In this document: one piece after another, positions 1-8,560 of the stretch
Layout of the letters: every line of letters starts with the position of its first letter
How positions within the stretch are numbered: the stretch's first letter is position 1
Source: Lingula anatina
Lineage: Eukaryota > Brachiopoda > Lingulata > Lingulida > Lingulidae
DNA length: 24,477 bases
Assembly: GCF_001039355.2 (NCBI RefSeq)
Contig: NW_019775420.1
Coordinates: 189,203 to 213,679, forward strand
Direction of reading: 5' to 3'
The notes under the pieces: generated by a model
Seen by the model: the letters and a program-made list of their open reading frames with translations, nothing else
What the model was told of the DNA's origin: nothing
Databases searched by the model: none
Position numbers and translations under genes: made by a program

Positions 1-23
1 CAGGCCTGTTAACAATTACTTAC

Positions 24-191
24 ATTCCACTTCAGGGGATGGTCATCAGCTTTAAGAATATACTGGACATGAGTGAAGATGGTCACTTTCTGGGTGACCT
101 CCCTGGGGTGGTCATCATCTGGGGCCCACACCAGGGTCAGCTCAGGACCTTTACGGACCTTCTGGTAGGAGAAACTGCTCAGGGGAAGTTT
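24..191 (-). CDS. DIS3L2: DIS3L2 exon: S1-like domain continuation
   Basis: This exon has 168 nt (56 codons, phase 0 at both ends). The acceptor GTTTCTAG precedes codon AAA and the donor is AAT|GTAAGT at 24/23. It encodes [20 protein letters not shown] then [21 protein letters not shown] nearer AG at 162-163 would give a shorter exon in the same frame. I prefer 191 because the residues KLPL..YQ fill the gap to the next exon as in other DIS3L2 proteins. Roughly the last 50 residues of the usual protein are beyond the edge. Confidence 0.85.
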
Positions 192-2777
192 CTAGAAACA
201 CGAAGCAATGGTCTTTATCATATAAAAAAGACGTACACAGTTTGCACATCAGCAATGAAACTGTTCAAAGGATGTCATCAAAATTTCCCTGAACTTTTTA
301 CATAAATTATGCTACAGAAAGTACAAGTAAAAACTATGAAGAGGACAGCAATATATTATGTATATATATAATATAAAGTGACTGAAAAAGTAAGCGATGG
401 CAAACACTTAATACACAGAGACCAGGGGAAGATCCAGAGATATTTTCTGACAGTCTTCCAAATTATCTTTGGTGATCCATTCTCCATTTTTGATCATATT
501 CTGACAGAAAAAAATCAGATCACCATCAATGTCAACTTGAAAAATTCTGACCATCGACCAGAATACACTTTAATTCCATCTGCCCCTATAGACAAGCATA
601 GATAAAGTACCCCGACCCTCCACTTTCCATACTCACATCACAGTGCACTCTCTTCACCACTACAAGCTTTAGCACCAAAACATCAAAACCCTTGTCCAGG
701 ACTCCCATCACCATCCCTTGTTCCTCTAGTGGACCACACTCCTGGAAATAATAAGGTAAGACAAAGTCAGATATATCCTATAACTTGTTCCTCTAGTGGA
801 CCACATTCCTGGAAGACATAAGGTATGACAAAGTCAGATATATCCTATAACTTGTTCTTCTAGTGGACCACATTCCTGGAAGACATAAGGTATGACAAAG
901 TCAGATATTTCCTATCCTTTTTTCCTCCAGAGGGCCACATTCCTGAATTATATGCCATTTCTGAGATACGTCCTATCCCTTAGTAATGACTTTCATTATC
1001 CCTTTTGAGCTAAAAAAAGAAAATGATATTTGACAAAGTATATCTGCACAGTGGAAATGTGTTAAAAAACTAAAAAAAAAAAAAAAAAAAAAAAACACTT
1101 CACTATGGCGTTCTTCTTCAATCTCATTCGCCATTGGCTGCATAAGAGGACAACTGGCAAAATAACCTTGGAATGATGACACCTAACATATACACCAAAC
1201 AGAACATATTTTTCAATTCCAGTATAAGATAAACTGGCTATTCTCACCTTGGCAAATATGGCCAAGAACATGTTACTGCTGAGCTCCTGGACCTGTTTGG
1301 AAGCATTCTTCCTGTCATAACAGTGCTCTGCCTGTCTCTGTATGGACTCCTTGGACTTAATGGGAGGGTCACAGTAGCCTGGAATTATGAGTGTTCTGGT
1401 GATACATAGGTACTGGTTTAACATGATAAGTAAGCTGTAAAATATAAAATGACCCCCAGCAGTGTGTGGTATGACATAGAACACTTACCCAGAAAGACAT
1501 CCAGCAGTGTGTGTGCTATGACATAGAACACTTACCCATACAGGCATCCAGCAGTCTGTGTGGTACGTATGACATAGAACACTTACCCAGAAAGACACCC
1601 AGCAGTCTGTGTGGTATGACATAGAACACTTACCCAGAGAGACATCCAGCAGTCTGTGTGGTATGAGAATAGAAAATTTACCCATACAGGCATCCAGCAC
1701 TGTGTGTGGTATGGGATAGAAAACCTACTCGGACAGGCATCCAGCAGTCTGTGTGGTATGACATAGAACACTTACCCAGAAAGACACCCAGCAGTCTGTG
1801 TGCTATGACATAGAACACTTACCCATACAGGCATCCAGCAGTCTGTGTGCTATGACATACACTTACCCAGAAAGACACCCAGCAGTCGGTGTGCTATGAC
1901 ATAGAACACTTACCCATACAGGCATCCAGCAGTCTGTGTGGTATGACATAGAACACTTACCCAGAAAGACGCCCAGCAGTCTGTGTGGTATGACATAGAA
2001 CACTTACCCAGAAAGACACCCAGCAGTATGTGTGCTATGACATAGAACACTTACCCATACAGGCATCCAGCAGCCTGTGTGGTATGACAAAGAACACTTA
2101 CCTAGAGAGACATCCAGCAGTCTGTGTGGTATGAGAATAGAAAATTTACCCATACAGGCATCCACCAGTCTGTGCTATGACATAGAACACTTACCCAGAA
2201 AGACACCCAGCAGTGTGTGTGCTATGACATAGAACACTTACCCAGAAAGACACCCAGCAGTGTGTGTGCTATGACATAGAACACTTACCCATACAGGCAT
2301 CCAGCAGTCTGTGTGGTATGACATAGAAAACTTACCCATACAGGCATCCAGCAGTCTGTGTGGTATGACATAGAACACTTACCCAGAGAGACACCCAGCA
2401 GGCTGACATAGATCACTTACCCAGAGAGACACCCAGCAGTCTGACATAGAACACTTACCCAGAGAGACACCCAGCAGTCTGACATAGAACACTTACCCAG
2501 AGAGAGACACCCAGCAGTCTGTGTGGTATGACATAGAACACTTACCCAGACAGGCACCCAGTAGTCTGTGCTATGACATAGAACACTTACCCAGACAGGC
2601 ACCCAGCAGTCTGTGCTATGACATAGAACACTTACCCAGACAGGCTCCAAGCAATCTGTGCACAATGACATCAGCATATCTCCTAATGGGGGAGGTGAAG
2701 TGAGTGTAGAGAGGAACACTGAGGGCATAGTGTCTGAATGCGTCCTCATCATCAATACAGCAGAAATAACGGGCAGT
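24..2777 (-). CDS. DIS3L2: DIS3L2, C-terminal part (four exons, partial gene)
   Basis: DIS3L2 is a cytoplasmic, exosome-independent 3'-5' exoribonuclease of the RNase II/RNB family that degrades uridylated RNAs such as pre-let-7 (family knowledge). Four minus-strand exons are visible: 2636-2777, 1248-1378, 637-741 and 24-191. Together they encode about 182 residues with fully consistent phases (1, 0, 0). The first carries the RNB signature [20 protein letters not shown]. The second reads [20 protein letters not shown]. The third reads [20 protein letters not shown], and the fourth [12 protein letters not shown]. From memory these match DIS3L2 in order and are closer to it than to DIS3 or DIS3L1. 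The RNB catalytic aspartates would be in upstream exons, which I do not find to the right. The last residues lie beyond the left edge. Two introns carry tandem arrays made from exon-intron junctions. Identity is strong; the exon edges are inferred from GT/AG and phase. Confidence 0.9.
192..636 (-). other. DIS3L2 intron, no other feature recognised
   Basis: This 445-bp intron lies between the last two visible DIS3L2 exons. It contains an AT-rich TATATA stretch near 360-375. A short open stretch on the minus strand (about 415-530) matches nothing I know and has a stop before joining either exon, so I do not call it. Confidence 0.7.
637..741 (-). CDS. DIS3L2: DIS3L2 exon: start of S1-like domain
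   Basis: This exon has 105 nt (35 codons, phase 0 at both ends), with acceptor TTATTTCCAG and donor GAT|GTGAGT. It encodes [20 protein letters not shown] then [15 protein letters not shown], the first strands of the C-terminal OB/S1-like domain of DIS3L2. Its first ~25 bases and acceptor are repeated three times in the intron just upstream. Confidence 0.9.
717..985 (-). repeat. 67-bp tandem array built from a DIS3L2 3' splice site plus exon start
   Basis: Four copies at an exact 67-bp spacing; exon-start positions on the minus strand are 741 (true), 808, 875 and 942. Each copy carries an acceptor (CTTCCAG or ATTCAG) followed by GGAATGTGGTCCACTAGAGG, i.e. the first codons (ECGPLEEQ) of the next DIS3L2 exon. 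The second and third copies are nearly identical; the outermost is diverged. If the acceptor at 808 were used, the reading frame [13 protein letters not shown] would end at TGA after 13 codons. Confidence 0.9.
1072..1095. repeat. Poly(A)24 tract (poly(T) in the sense of DIS3L2)
   Basis: An uninterrupted run of 24 A on the plus strand lies inside the 506-bp DIS3L2 intron (742-1247). It could be a homopolymer slippage tract or the tail of a small retroposon; no recognisable element adjoins it. Confidence 0.9.
1248..1378 (-). CDS. DIS3L2: DIS3L2 exon: linker between RNB and S1-like domain
   Basis: This exon has 131 nt, with acceptor ATAATTCCAG at 1380/1379 and donor AAG|GTGAGA at 1248/1247. Its first two bases complete a glycine codon begun in the previous exon; 43 full codons follow. 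It encodes [20 protein letters not shown] then [20 protein letters not shown], ending FAK. This is colinear with the helical segment following the RNB core in DIS3L2. No stops or frameshifts. Confidence 0.9.
1456..2647 (-). repeat. Minisatellite of about 26 units built from a DIS3L2 exon end plus 5' splice site
   Basis: This tandem array has a modal unit of 47 bp; some units are 38-40, 44-45, 48 or 51 bp. On the minus strand each unit reads CAGACTGCTGGGTGCCTGTC, then TGGGTAAGTGTTCTATG, then TCATACCA. It is therefore a copy of the last ~20 coding bases of the adjacent exon, its donor and ~20 intron bases. By my count 23 of 26 units keep GTAAGT, two have GTAAAT (near 1680 and 2148) and one has lost it (near 1728). 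Two unit types tend to alternate on the plus strand, ending CCCAGAAAGACAC or CCCATACAGGCAT. Three short units lie together at 2395-2510. The units nearest the exon (2511-2647, CAGACAGGCAC) are most like the parental exon sequence, as expected if the array grew out of the junction. Confidence 0.93.
2636..2777 (-). CDS. DIS3L2: DIS3L2 exon: end of RNB domain
   Basis: This exon has 142 nt, an acceptor at GTACAG after a TTTTCCTTCCACC tract, and a donor CTGG|GTAAGTG at 2636/2635, leaving phase 1. It encodes [20 protein letters not shown] followed by [16 protein letters not shown], the conserved C-terminal core of RNB nucleases. The last coding bases (LLGACLG) and this donor are the parent of the 47-bp array to the left. 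Only this proximal donor preserves the frame. Read-through gives KCSMS and then TAG within about 20 bases. Confidence 0.9.
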
Positions 2778-3206
2778 CTGTACCACATGGTGGAAGGAAA
2801 ATGTTTCACTCATTTCATTGAATAATGCTTAAACACCCTACCTCTCTCTCTCATTAAAATTTGATGCCAAAAATATAGCAAACTAAGAGACAAGGCAGCA
2901 AAGCTGTCAAATGTACAGACAAAAAACAGAAAATAACAACGCAAAATAGGCTACTGATGCAAAAATACATTATGCTAACTGCAAATTCAACATGAAATTT
3001 TAATTCTGCTCAACAGGTAATACCAATGTAAGTAAAATGTCTACCAAGCATAGGGCTTCAGGCCAATGGGAGTTCAAGTTCACACTTTGAAAATGTAGGA
3101 AAGAGAAAAATGAAATTTTCACACAAAATTTCATAAATCTAATAATAAATGAGCTGGCTTTCTAATTCACCGTTCCTAGATGAGTGATTGACAGCATTGT
3201 TTTAAC
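2778..3206. other. Unannotated AT-rich stretch
   Basis: This should be intron upstream of the DIS3L2 exon at 2636-2777, and it then runs into the region before the plus-strand THAP gene. I see no further DIS3L2 exon, repeat or RNA gene here. Confidence 0.5.
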
Positions 3207-3236
3207 CAATAGAACCGTATAATTAATGTCACGTGA
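3207..3236 (+). promoter_or_regulatory. Promoter-like motifs upstream of the THAP gene
   Basis: A CCAAT motif at about 3207-3211 and a TCACGTGA palindrome (CACGTG E-box) at about 3229-3236 lie 120-150 bp before the THAP start codon. There is no clear TATA box. This is suggestive only. Confidence 0.35.
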
Positions 3237-3355
3237 TACGCATGTGTAAACAGCTGCCATCTTACCGGACAAACAATCATCTGTCCGGTGTATCAGATTA
3301 CGCTGAAGATTTTTGCATTTTTTGTCACTTAAGAATACGTTTCTCTGACAAAGTC

Positions 3356-3551
3356 ATGCCAGTAAAACACTGTTGTTATGGGTGTTGCAAATCTGATTCT
3401 CGTTATACGGAACGAATGGAAGGGGTGTATTTCATTGCTTTTCCGAAGCCAAAAACACAGCTGGAGAAGTGTCTAACCTGGATTCGTGCATGCAGCCGTC
3501 ACACAACTCAGCGTTAAGAATGTTGCAAAAGACAATTATATATGTTCAAAG
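3356..3551 (+). pseudogene. THAP-domain gene, exon 1 (frameshifted)
   Basis: THAP domains are C2CH zinc-dependent DNA-binding modules found in transcription regulators and P-element-type transposases. From ATG at 3356 the frame gives MPVKHCCYGCCKSDSRY, then VYFIAFPKPKTQLEKCLTWI. It has the Cys pair (residues 6-11) and the invariant Trp of a THAP domain. After RACSRHT the frame breaks: a shift by two bases in a CACACA run restores QLSVKNVAKDNYICSK, ending at donor AAG|GTAAGC. ICSK supplies the third Cys and leads into the His of exon 2. The frame loss equals a 2-bp deletion in a dinucleotide run, so a sequencing error is possible. Confidence 0.8.
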
Positions 3552-3648
3552 GTAAGCTAAAGCTCTTATTTATGCAGTGCAGACATTTACTTATTCAGTT
3601 TATTGCAAAAACAATTTATTTACAGTAAACGGTATACAAAACGTGAAG

Positions 3649-3681
3649 ATGGCGCCGAATATTAATATGGCGACAGACTTA
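3649..3681 (+). promoter_or_regulatory. YY1-like AAGATGGCGCC motif / possible alternative first exon
   Basis: AAGATGGCGCC at 3646-3656 resembles a YY1 site and also a start codon in good context. It opens 11 codons (MAPNINMATDL) ending in TTA|GTAAGT at 3681/3682, phase 0, matching the acceptor at 3866. It could be an alternative first exon that skips the zinc-binding half of the THAP domain, or simply a regulatory motif inside intron 1. Confidence 0.3.
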
Positions 3682-3865
3682 GTAAGTTTGTAATGCAGGA
3701 CAGGGAATGTAACAGCCACGCATCGTAAAATTGTGTATTTTCCCTGGTTACTGGGGCTTTTTCTTGTGAAACCACCAGTGTTATGAAGATATGTTTGATG
3801 TTTATGCCTTTAAACTATGAACCTTTATAATAGAAACTATACATTTTTTCATTCATGACATGTAG

Positions 3866-3958
3866 CATTTCAAAAGTGCCAGTGGCCCAACATCAGATTA
3901 TCCTGATCCTGTTCCCTTTGACAGCAGTGTCTTCAGAAAAGCAAGGAAAAGACTATAG
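3866..3958 (+). pseudogene. THAP-domain gene, exon 2 (early stop)
   Basis: After acceptor CATGTAG, the frame begins HFKSASGPTSDYPDPVPF and then FRKARKRL. HF completes the CxxH of the THAP zinc site, and YPDPVP is the expected proline-rich end of the domain. The phase agrees with the exon 1 donor once the frameshift is allowed for. A TAG follows at 3956-3958 in the same frame, leaving a THAP domain of about 96 residues without a downstream region. Related proteins I recall continue after this point, so the stop may be a disabling mutation. Confidence 0.7.
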
Positions 3959-4640
3959 CAGACGGTTGAAAGGTAATATTATTATACTACACATCAAAAC
4001 ATCTGAGAACATGTAAATTAGGCATAATTTTCAATTACTCATTTCTTGGAAAATAAAATGATTGAGAAATATGTACACAACAGAATGTGCTTTGCTTTAC
4101 TTTCTTGCTATGAATGAGACTATAAAAGTTGGTGGTACACTGAGATGGAGGAGACATAAAGTTAAATATATATACCTCTCTAAATAACTGGTTTAATCTG
4201 TGTAAATAGATAATCCAGTTATTACAGTAATCACCTTAACATTCATATCTTTTGACATTTGTGTTTATTTCAATATATAAATTACACACCAGTGTATGTC
4301 TTGTTTTCCTTTTTATGGACAGACTCTGTCTGGACATTCACTCCTCAGCCGCATCTGCTTTTGTCTATAGTGCTGTCTATGCTGTACTTTCTTCATTAAC
4401 ACACAACATCAAATATCTTCATAAATATACGGGCAAGCCAAAGTCACTATAGAATTTAATGCAGATGGAATTTAACCACAGTGAAAAGACGATAGATTGA
4501 CACTGTCCATGATTAAGACAGTGCTCTAGTACTAGATAGTACTTGTTAAGTAGTTGTAACTAACCATTTTGGTAAAAAATTCATCACAGAAACCACTATG
4601 GGAACAGCCATCTGATTCACAACACATAACAGTTTAAAGT
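3959..4640. other. Unannotated AT-rich stretch
   Basis: Nothing recognised. A GTAATA after the THAP stop could be a donor if the stop is a mutation. A short open frame near 4252-4452 resembles nothing known. Confidence 0.5.
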
Positions 4641-4995
4641 TTGCATTTTAACATTGAGATATCAGGCTTGCTCAGTGACTGTGTACATGTGCTGCCACTT
4701 ACTGGTGACCAATTGTACCAGCATGGCACAAGAGGCAGAGGTGCTGGTCAGCTGTATGTACCATGGGTAGGGTGTACAGACAGCTATGGCCACATCTTCA
4801 TCACTGACTGTTATATCAACAGGATAGTGGCACTGAGTCCACAGGGACAGTTTATCAGATACATTGTCACTAAGGATGATGATAGACTGGTGTATCCTAC
4901 CTACAGGAGTAGCCATCAACCCTGCTGACCTATTGGTGGCGGCTGAGGCACAGAGTGAATTGAGGACCTTCAATACTCGAAATGAAACATATTGC
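4641..4995 (+). pseudogene. NHL-repeat protein fragment (copy 1)
   Basis: The translation contains TDSYGHIFITDCYINRIVAL followed by SPQGQFIRYIVTKDDDRLVY, a canonical beta-propeller NHL repeat (GhlyvaD...NhRI...G.f). Such repeats are typical of TRIM2/3-like proteins. Upstream, DQLYQHGTRGRGAGQLYVPW fits the preceding strand. After LVYPT the frame is lost because CTAC is duplicated (about 4900-4905). In the next frame the propeller resumes as GVAINPADLLVAAEAQSELR and ends shortly after. The usual NHL histidine in NHRI is missing (INRI). There is no start, no other NHL repeat and no RING or B-box, so this is a relic. It lies in the first copy of a duplicated segment. Confidence 0.75.
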
Positions 4996-6321
4996 TCAGA
5001 TTTTACAATTGCAATTCCATAACTCATAAGCATCACAATTTCCAACCGAGTGCTTATAGTAATAGTGGTATCACCTTTAGTCTGAGGTCATTATTTGTGG
5101 CGAGTAAATCCCATAGCAAAGGCCTTTGCACATACATGATTAGTCATTTTATGTGTCTTTCATGTAATTAAACATATAGTGTCTTTCATGTAATTAATTG
5201 GGTTTCTAGGGATAATAGCATATGTATAACAGTGCATGAAAGCTAATGAAAGATGGAGTCACTTGGCACCTCTGATAGAAAAAAACTTGCGGTAAATTTT
5301 CATGTGCTAAAGTCATGTTTTGTCATGCATAAAAGATCAACTTTCAACATTTCATATATCATGTTATATTTTCTGATGAATGTTCATCTGTGTAGTCTTT
5401 CGATAATAATTATCTGTCAAACAATCAAGTATCACAACAGGAAGGTCACTTTGTTAACATTGAAGTAAAATACTGACAATACTTTATGAAAACGACATCC
5501 ATCTTTCAAAAACTGACGTGTGGGTTATCTTCTGTATGATCTCCCCACTAAAGCATAGACATATATGCAAAAGTCTTCACATTTATCGTGTAACATCTTT
5601 GATCTTGTAATATGTTCATTTCAATTAAAAATAATTAAAAAGAACGGCTGTTTGATGATATTCTTTTAATGAACTGGTAAATTTTTTCTGGGACTTATAC
5701 GATTTTATAGTTAATTTTCATTTCTCCCATTTTTGTTTGTAAAGCACAAAAATGCACAGACTATGTGTACATTTAAGATAAAGTATCCGTAAAAGGCGAG
5801 TAATTGAGAATTATTGTCGACATTGCTATTTTAAAGTCAAAATTTGGGTTTTTTTCATATGGATCATTTGTTATGAATATTGGCATACAGAGATACAGAG
5901 ACAAATAATTTTAAGTTTCAAAAATAATTCCAAAGTAAAAAAATACTTAGCAAAAGAAATTGGCACTTGCCAAACACAAAGTCTCAACAGTCAATACTGA
6001 GTAGGGCCTCGGAATGCTTCAATGCAGGCTGCGATCTGTTGGTGCCTGCATGCTTCGGATAAAGCCATCGTGACACTTATTCGGAATCAGCAGGAATGAA
6101 GAAGAATGAGCCTGAACGAAGAATTTTTAAAATTCGCACCACATTCGGGGAAAAATTCAAATTGACCTTAATAATTGTAAAAGTACCGTTGGAATACTCA
6201 GAATGCGCTTGAATTCACCTGGAATGATGAGTGCACTTTCGACTGTATTAGCTCTCAAAAGCAGTTCGAATGTAGTTGGAAAATTAGGAATATTTATAAT
6301 GCTGTAAGAAGGCAGTAAGAA
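4742..6321. repeat. Segmental duplication, copy 1
   Basis: This segment is nearly identical to about 8562-9985: NHL relic, then AT-rich sequence, then a GAATG-rich tail. Differences are scattered substitutions and small indels, plus about 180 bp present here (5000-5200) but missing from copy 2. The copy stops exactly at a single N (6323). Confidence 0.9.
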
Positions 6322-6322
6322 C

Positions 6323-6323
6323 N
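6323..6323. other. Single ambiguous base at a sequence junction
   Basis: One N separates the end of duplication copy 1 from the BEL/Pao relic. An open frame runs across it by chance, fusing retrotransposon protease to unrelated duplicated sequence. This looks like a contig join. Confidence 0.7.
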
Positions 6324-7904
6324 TACTGTTGGCCCTTTCAAGTGTGGTTAATGACATAGTGGTGCTGGTGGTGCTTCTAATCTGTAGCCTTCTACATAGT
6401 TCGACGGAGCAAAATGAATGGGTAGATCCACTATCAAGAAGAGCATATGTTGTTACCTCAATTGGAGAGTCGACTCCTCTGACTGTCACAGGAACTATGG
6501 GTAAAACAACTCTGCTATGGCTCATCATGTTGCTTGGATGGGATTCTTGACCTATGTAACCACTGCTACCTTGGGTTGTGTTAGAGTTGCTCTGTGGTGT
6601 GTTAGTTGCGACTCCTCTTTGGAAACCTGGCACTGGCATATGGAGAAACTTTGTGTGTCTTTTTCCGCAGTTTGGAACTGAACAGACTCTTTTTAAACCA
6701 CATTTCTGTGCAACATGACCAGGGTTAAGACAATTGTAACACAGTCTGTTTGAATGTACTAATTTGAAGCGATCCTCAACTTTCATGCCTTTAAATATAT
6801 CACAACCAAAAAGAGAATGTCGGCCACTGCACTGGGGACAAATCATATCAGCCTCTGGCCTAGATGTGGTCTGCTGCGGCTGGAAACTGGATGTTGTAGC
6901 ACTGTAACTGGAGCTCCTGTCTTGACCTCTATTTGGTCTGCTTTTCTGAACTGTTCTTTGTTGATCAAAGGGGTTACCATAAACTGGGTCATTCGCTTCA
7001 TCAGCTGCATCCTGGACAAACTGTGAGAGGTCCTCTATAGTGGGTTGTCTGTCCTGTCTGCGTATCCCTAAGACCTGCTTCCTCCATCTGGACTGAAGAT
7101 AAGCTGGTAACTTTGCTACTATTCTAACAAGTCTCTTGCTCTCTTATACCCCAGGGCTGGCTCCATAGCTAAGCAACATTCAATAACTTTCTTAGCTTTT
7201 CCAGAACAATACTGAACTAACCTCAAAAGTTTTGAAGCACAGTCAATAGTTTCTTTTTCTACCACACTATCAAATGTACGTATGAAAGACCAATATTTCA
7301 GTGGGTTGCCATCAAAACTGCTCATCTCTGTTTTAGGTAAGAGTGCAATGTCCATTAATCTCTGCTGTATCTGAATGGCACTAGGTACACACTCCTCTGG
7401 CTTAACACTTTCAACCCATGCACTTACTTCTTTCTGGGAACTTGGTTGAACTGCATCATGTTCAGCAAGGTTTTCACTGGTGAGGTCATCACTAATACTC
7501 TGGTTACTGTGGCGTGCAGAGAGTAAACTGTCTGGTGCCTTTTGTTCTAATGCTTCCTCTTCTGCTGCTGTGATAGAAATGTCTGCCTCTAAACGTAAAC
7601 TTGCCTTCCTCTGTCTCATCTGCAAATCTTCCAATTCCCGCTTTAACTTGATTTCCATCTCCTCCTTTTCTAGCTGCTGCTGTGCCTTCAGTGCTGCTGC
7701 CTCTACTTCTAATAGTTTTCTTCTTGCTGCTAACCTGGCCTTCTCACTGCTGACTGATCTTTTGGTTTTTCTGCTACTAACATGACTACGGGCTATGGCT
7801 TTCTCCAGTTCATTTATTTGCTCTGCAGCACTGCTGTCTCTCACAGGGTGTTTGGACTCACTTTCAGGTTTTGGGGTTGACTCCTTTGTCTTCTTTGTCG
7901 ACAT
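6324..7904 (-). pseudogene. BEL/Pao-type retrotransposon gag and protease relic
   Basis: The ATG at 7904 opens 261 codons: a charged Lys/Glu/Ala coiled coil (about residues 30-115), then FDGNPLKYWSFIRTFDSVVE and CSGKAKKVIECC, the core of Pao-type Gag. At about 7125 the frame hits a stop because the region between RARDLL and RIVAKLP, which is longer in intact relatives, has been deleted. In the next frame the protein resumes with VAKLPAYLQSRW, then zinc knuckles CPQCSGRHSLFGC and CYNCLNPGHVAQKC (CX2CX4HX4C) and CGKRHTKFLH. A retroviral-type aspartic protease motif YALLDSGSTHSF follows. The relic ends at the N at 6323; no reverse transcriptase follows. Gag packages element RNA and the protease processes it; this copy can do neither as written. 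Confidence 0.85.
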
Positions 7905-8560
7905 ACTGGTGTGACGTAAAGGTGTGACGTAAGCTGAGTTCTTTGTTGACTTGACTTGAATACACAGTCAGGTGACGCAGTGAAAAATTATTTGAACTTG
8001 AAATGTGACGGGTGACACTTCAATACAAAAGAGAAGACTGTATTTGTACTCATACGGTTAGTTTATTGTCTCTTTACACAAACTTGTGTGACGATACTCA
8101 TGTGTGTATGGTTCAGATCTGTAAAATAAAATAAAATAAAAAATGCTTAAATAACTGACAAAAAACCCTAGAGCACATTATATGTAGATATAAATAAGCA
8201 AACAGATAAATATATTAATAAAGTGAATACATTAAATAATAAAGAAAAATGACACTTTTGAATTATCCACGAGTCCACACCCAAATTTTACTGAGACTTT
8301 TAAATACCACAATATATTTCCCTAAAACTAAATTTTCACTCAATATGAATTTGATAGTAACAATGACAGTTGTTAAAAGAAAAGTACATGAAACTTACAA
8401 TTTTTTTGTCCTCTTTTTGTATGACAAATTTCTATCTTCTTGGATGTCTGCATAAACTCAACTGCTTGCACCTAAGCTGTCTGTCTAATCAACTACTCAT
8501 GCTAAGTGGTAAGTGGCAGTGCCTATTATTAATAGGGGTGTGTGGACTATACTATATGGT
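7905..8560. other. Probable 5' flank of the BEL/Pao relic and unannotated sequence
   Basis: Going upstream of the gag start on the minus strand there are repeated TGACGT/GTGACG words (7910-8020). I cannot define an LTR or primer-binding site. From about 8100 the sequence is AT-rich with an AAAAT tandem run (8121-8145) and no recognisable gene. Confidence 0.5.

Noticed and set aside
378-605. 75-codon plus-strand open frame in the DIS3L2 intron
   Set aside because: No homology recognised; it lies between two confirmed minus-strand exons and neither strand joins them in frame.
1456-2647. Regular repeats resembling a CRISPR array
   Set aside because: Units are contiguous copies without unique spacers, derived from an exon-intron junction in a eukaryotic gene.
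1485-2809. Several minus- and plus-strand open frames with repeated [16 protein letters not shown]-like words
   Set aside because: They are translations of the minisatellite; the 47-bp unit is not a multiple of three. Only the part from 2636 to 2777 is true exon.
4662-5045. 127-codon minus-strand open frame (and its counterpart at 8582-8797)
   Set aside because: Antisense of the NHL-repeat relic, which has a clear family match on the plus strand.
6329-7785. Plus-strand open frames at 6329-6550, 6817-7026 and 7480-7785
   Set aside because: Antisense shadows of the minus-strand gag/protease relic, rich in Ser/Leu as expected.
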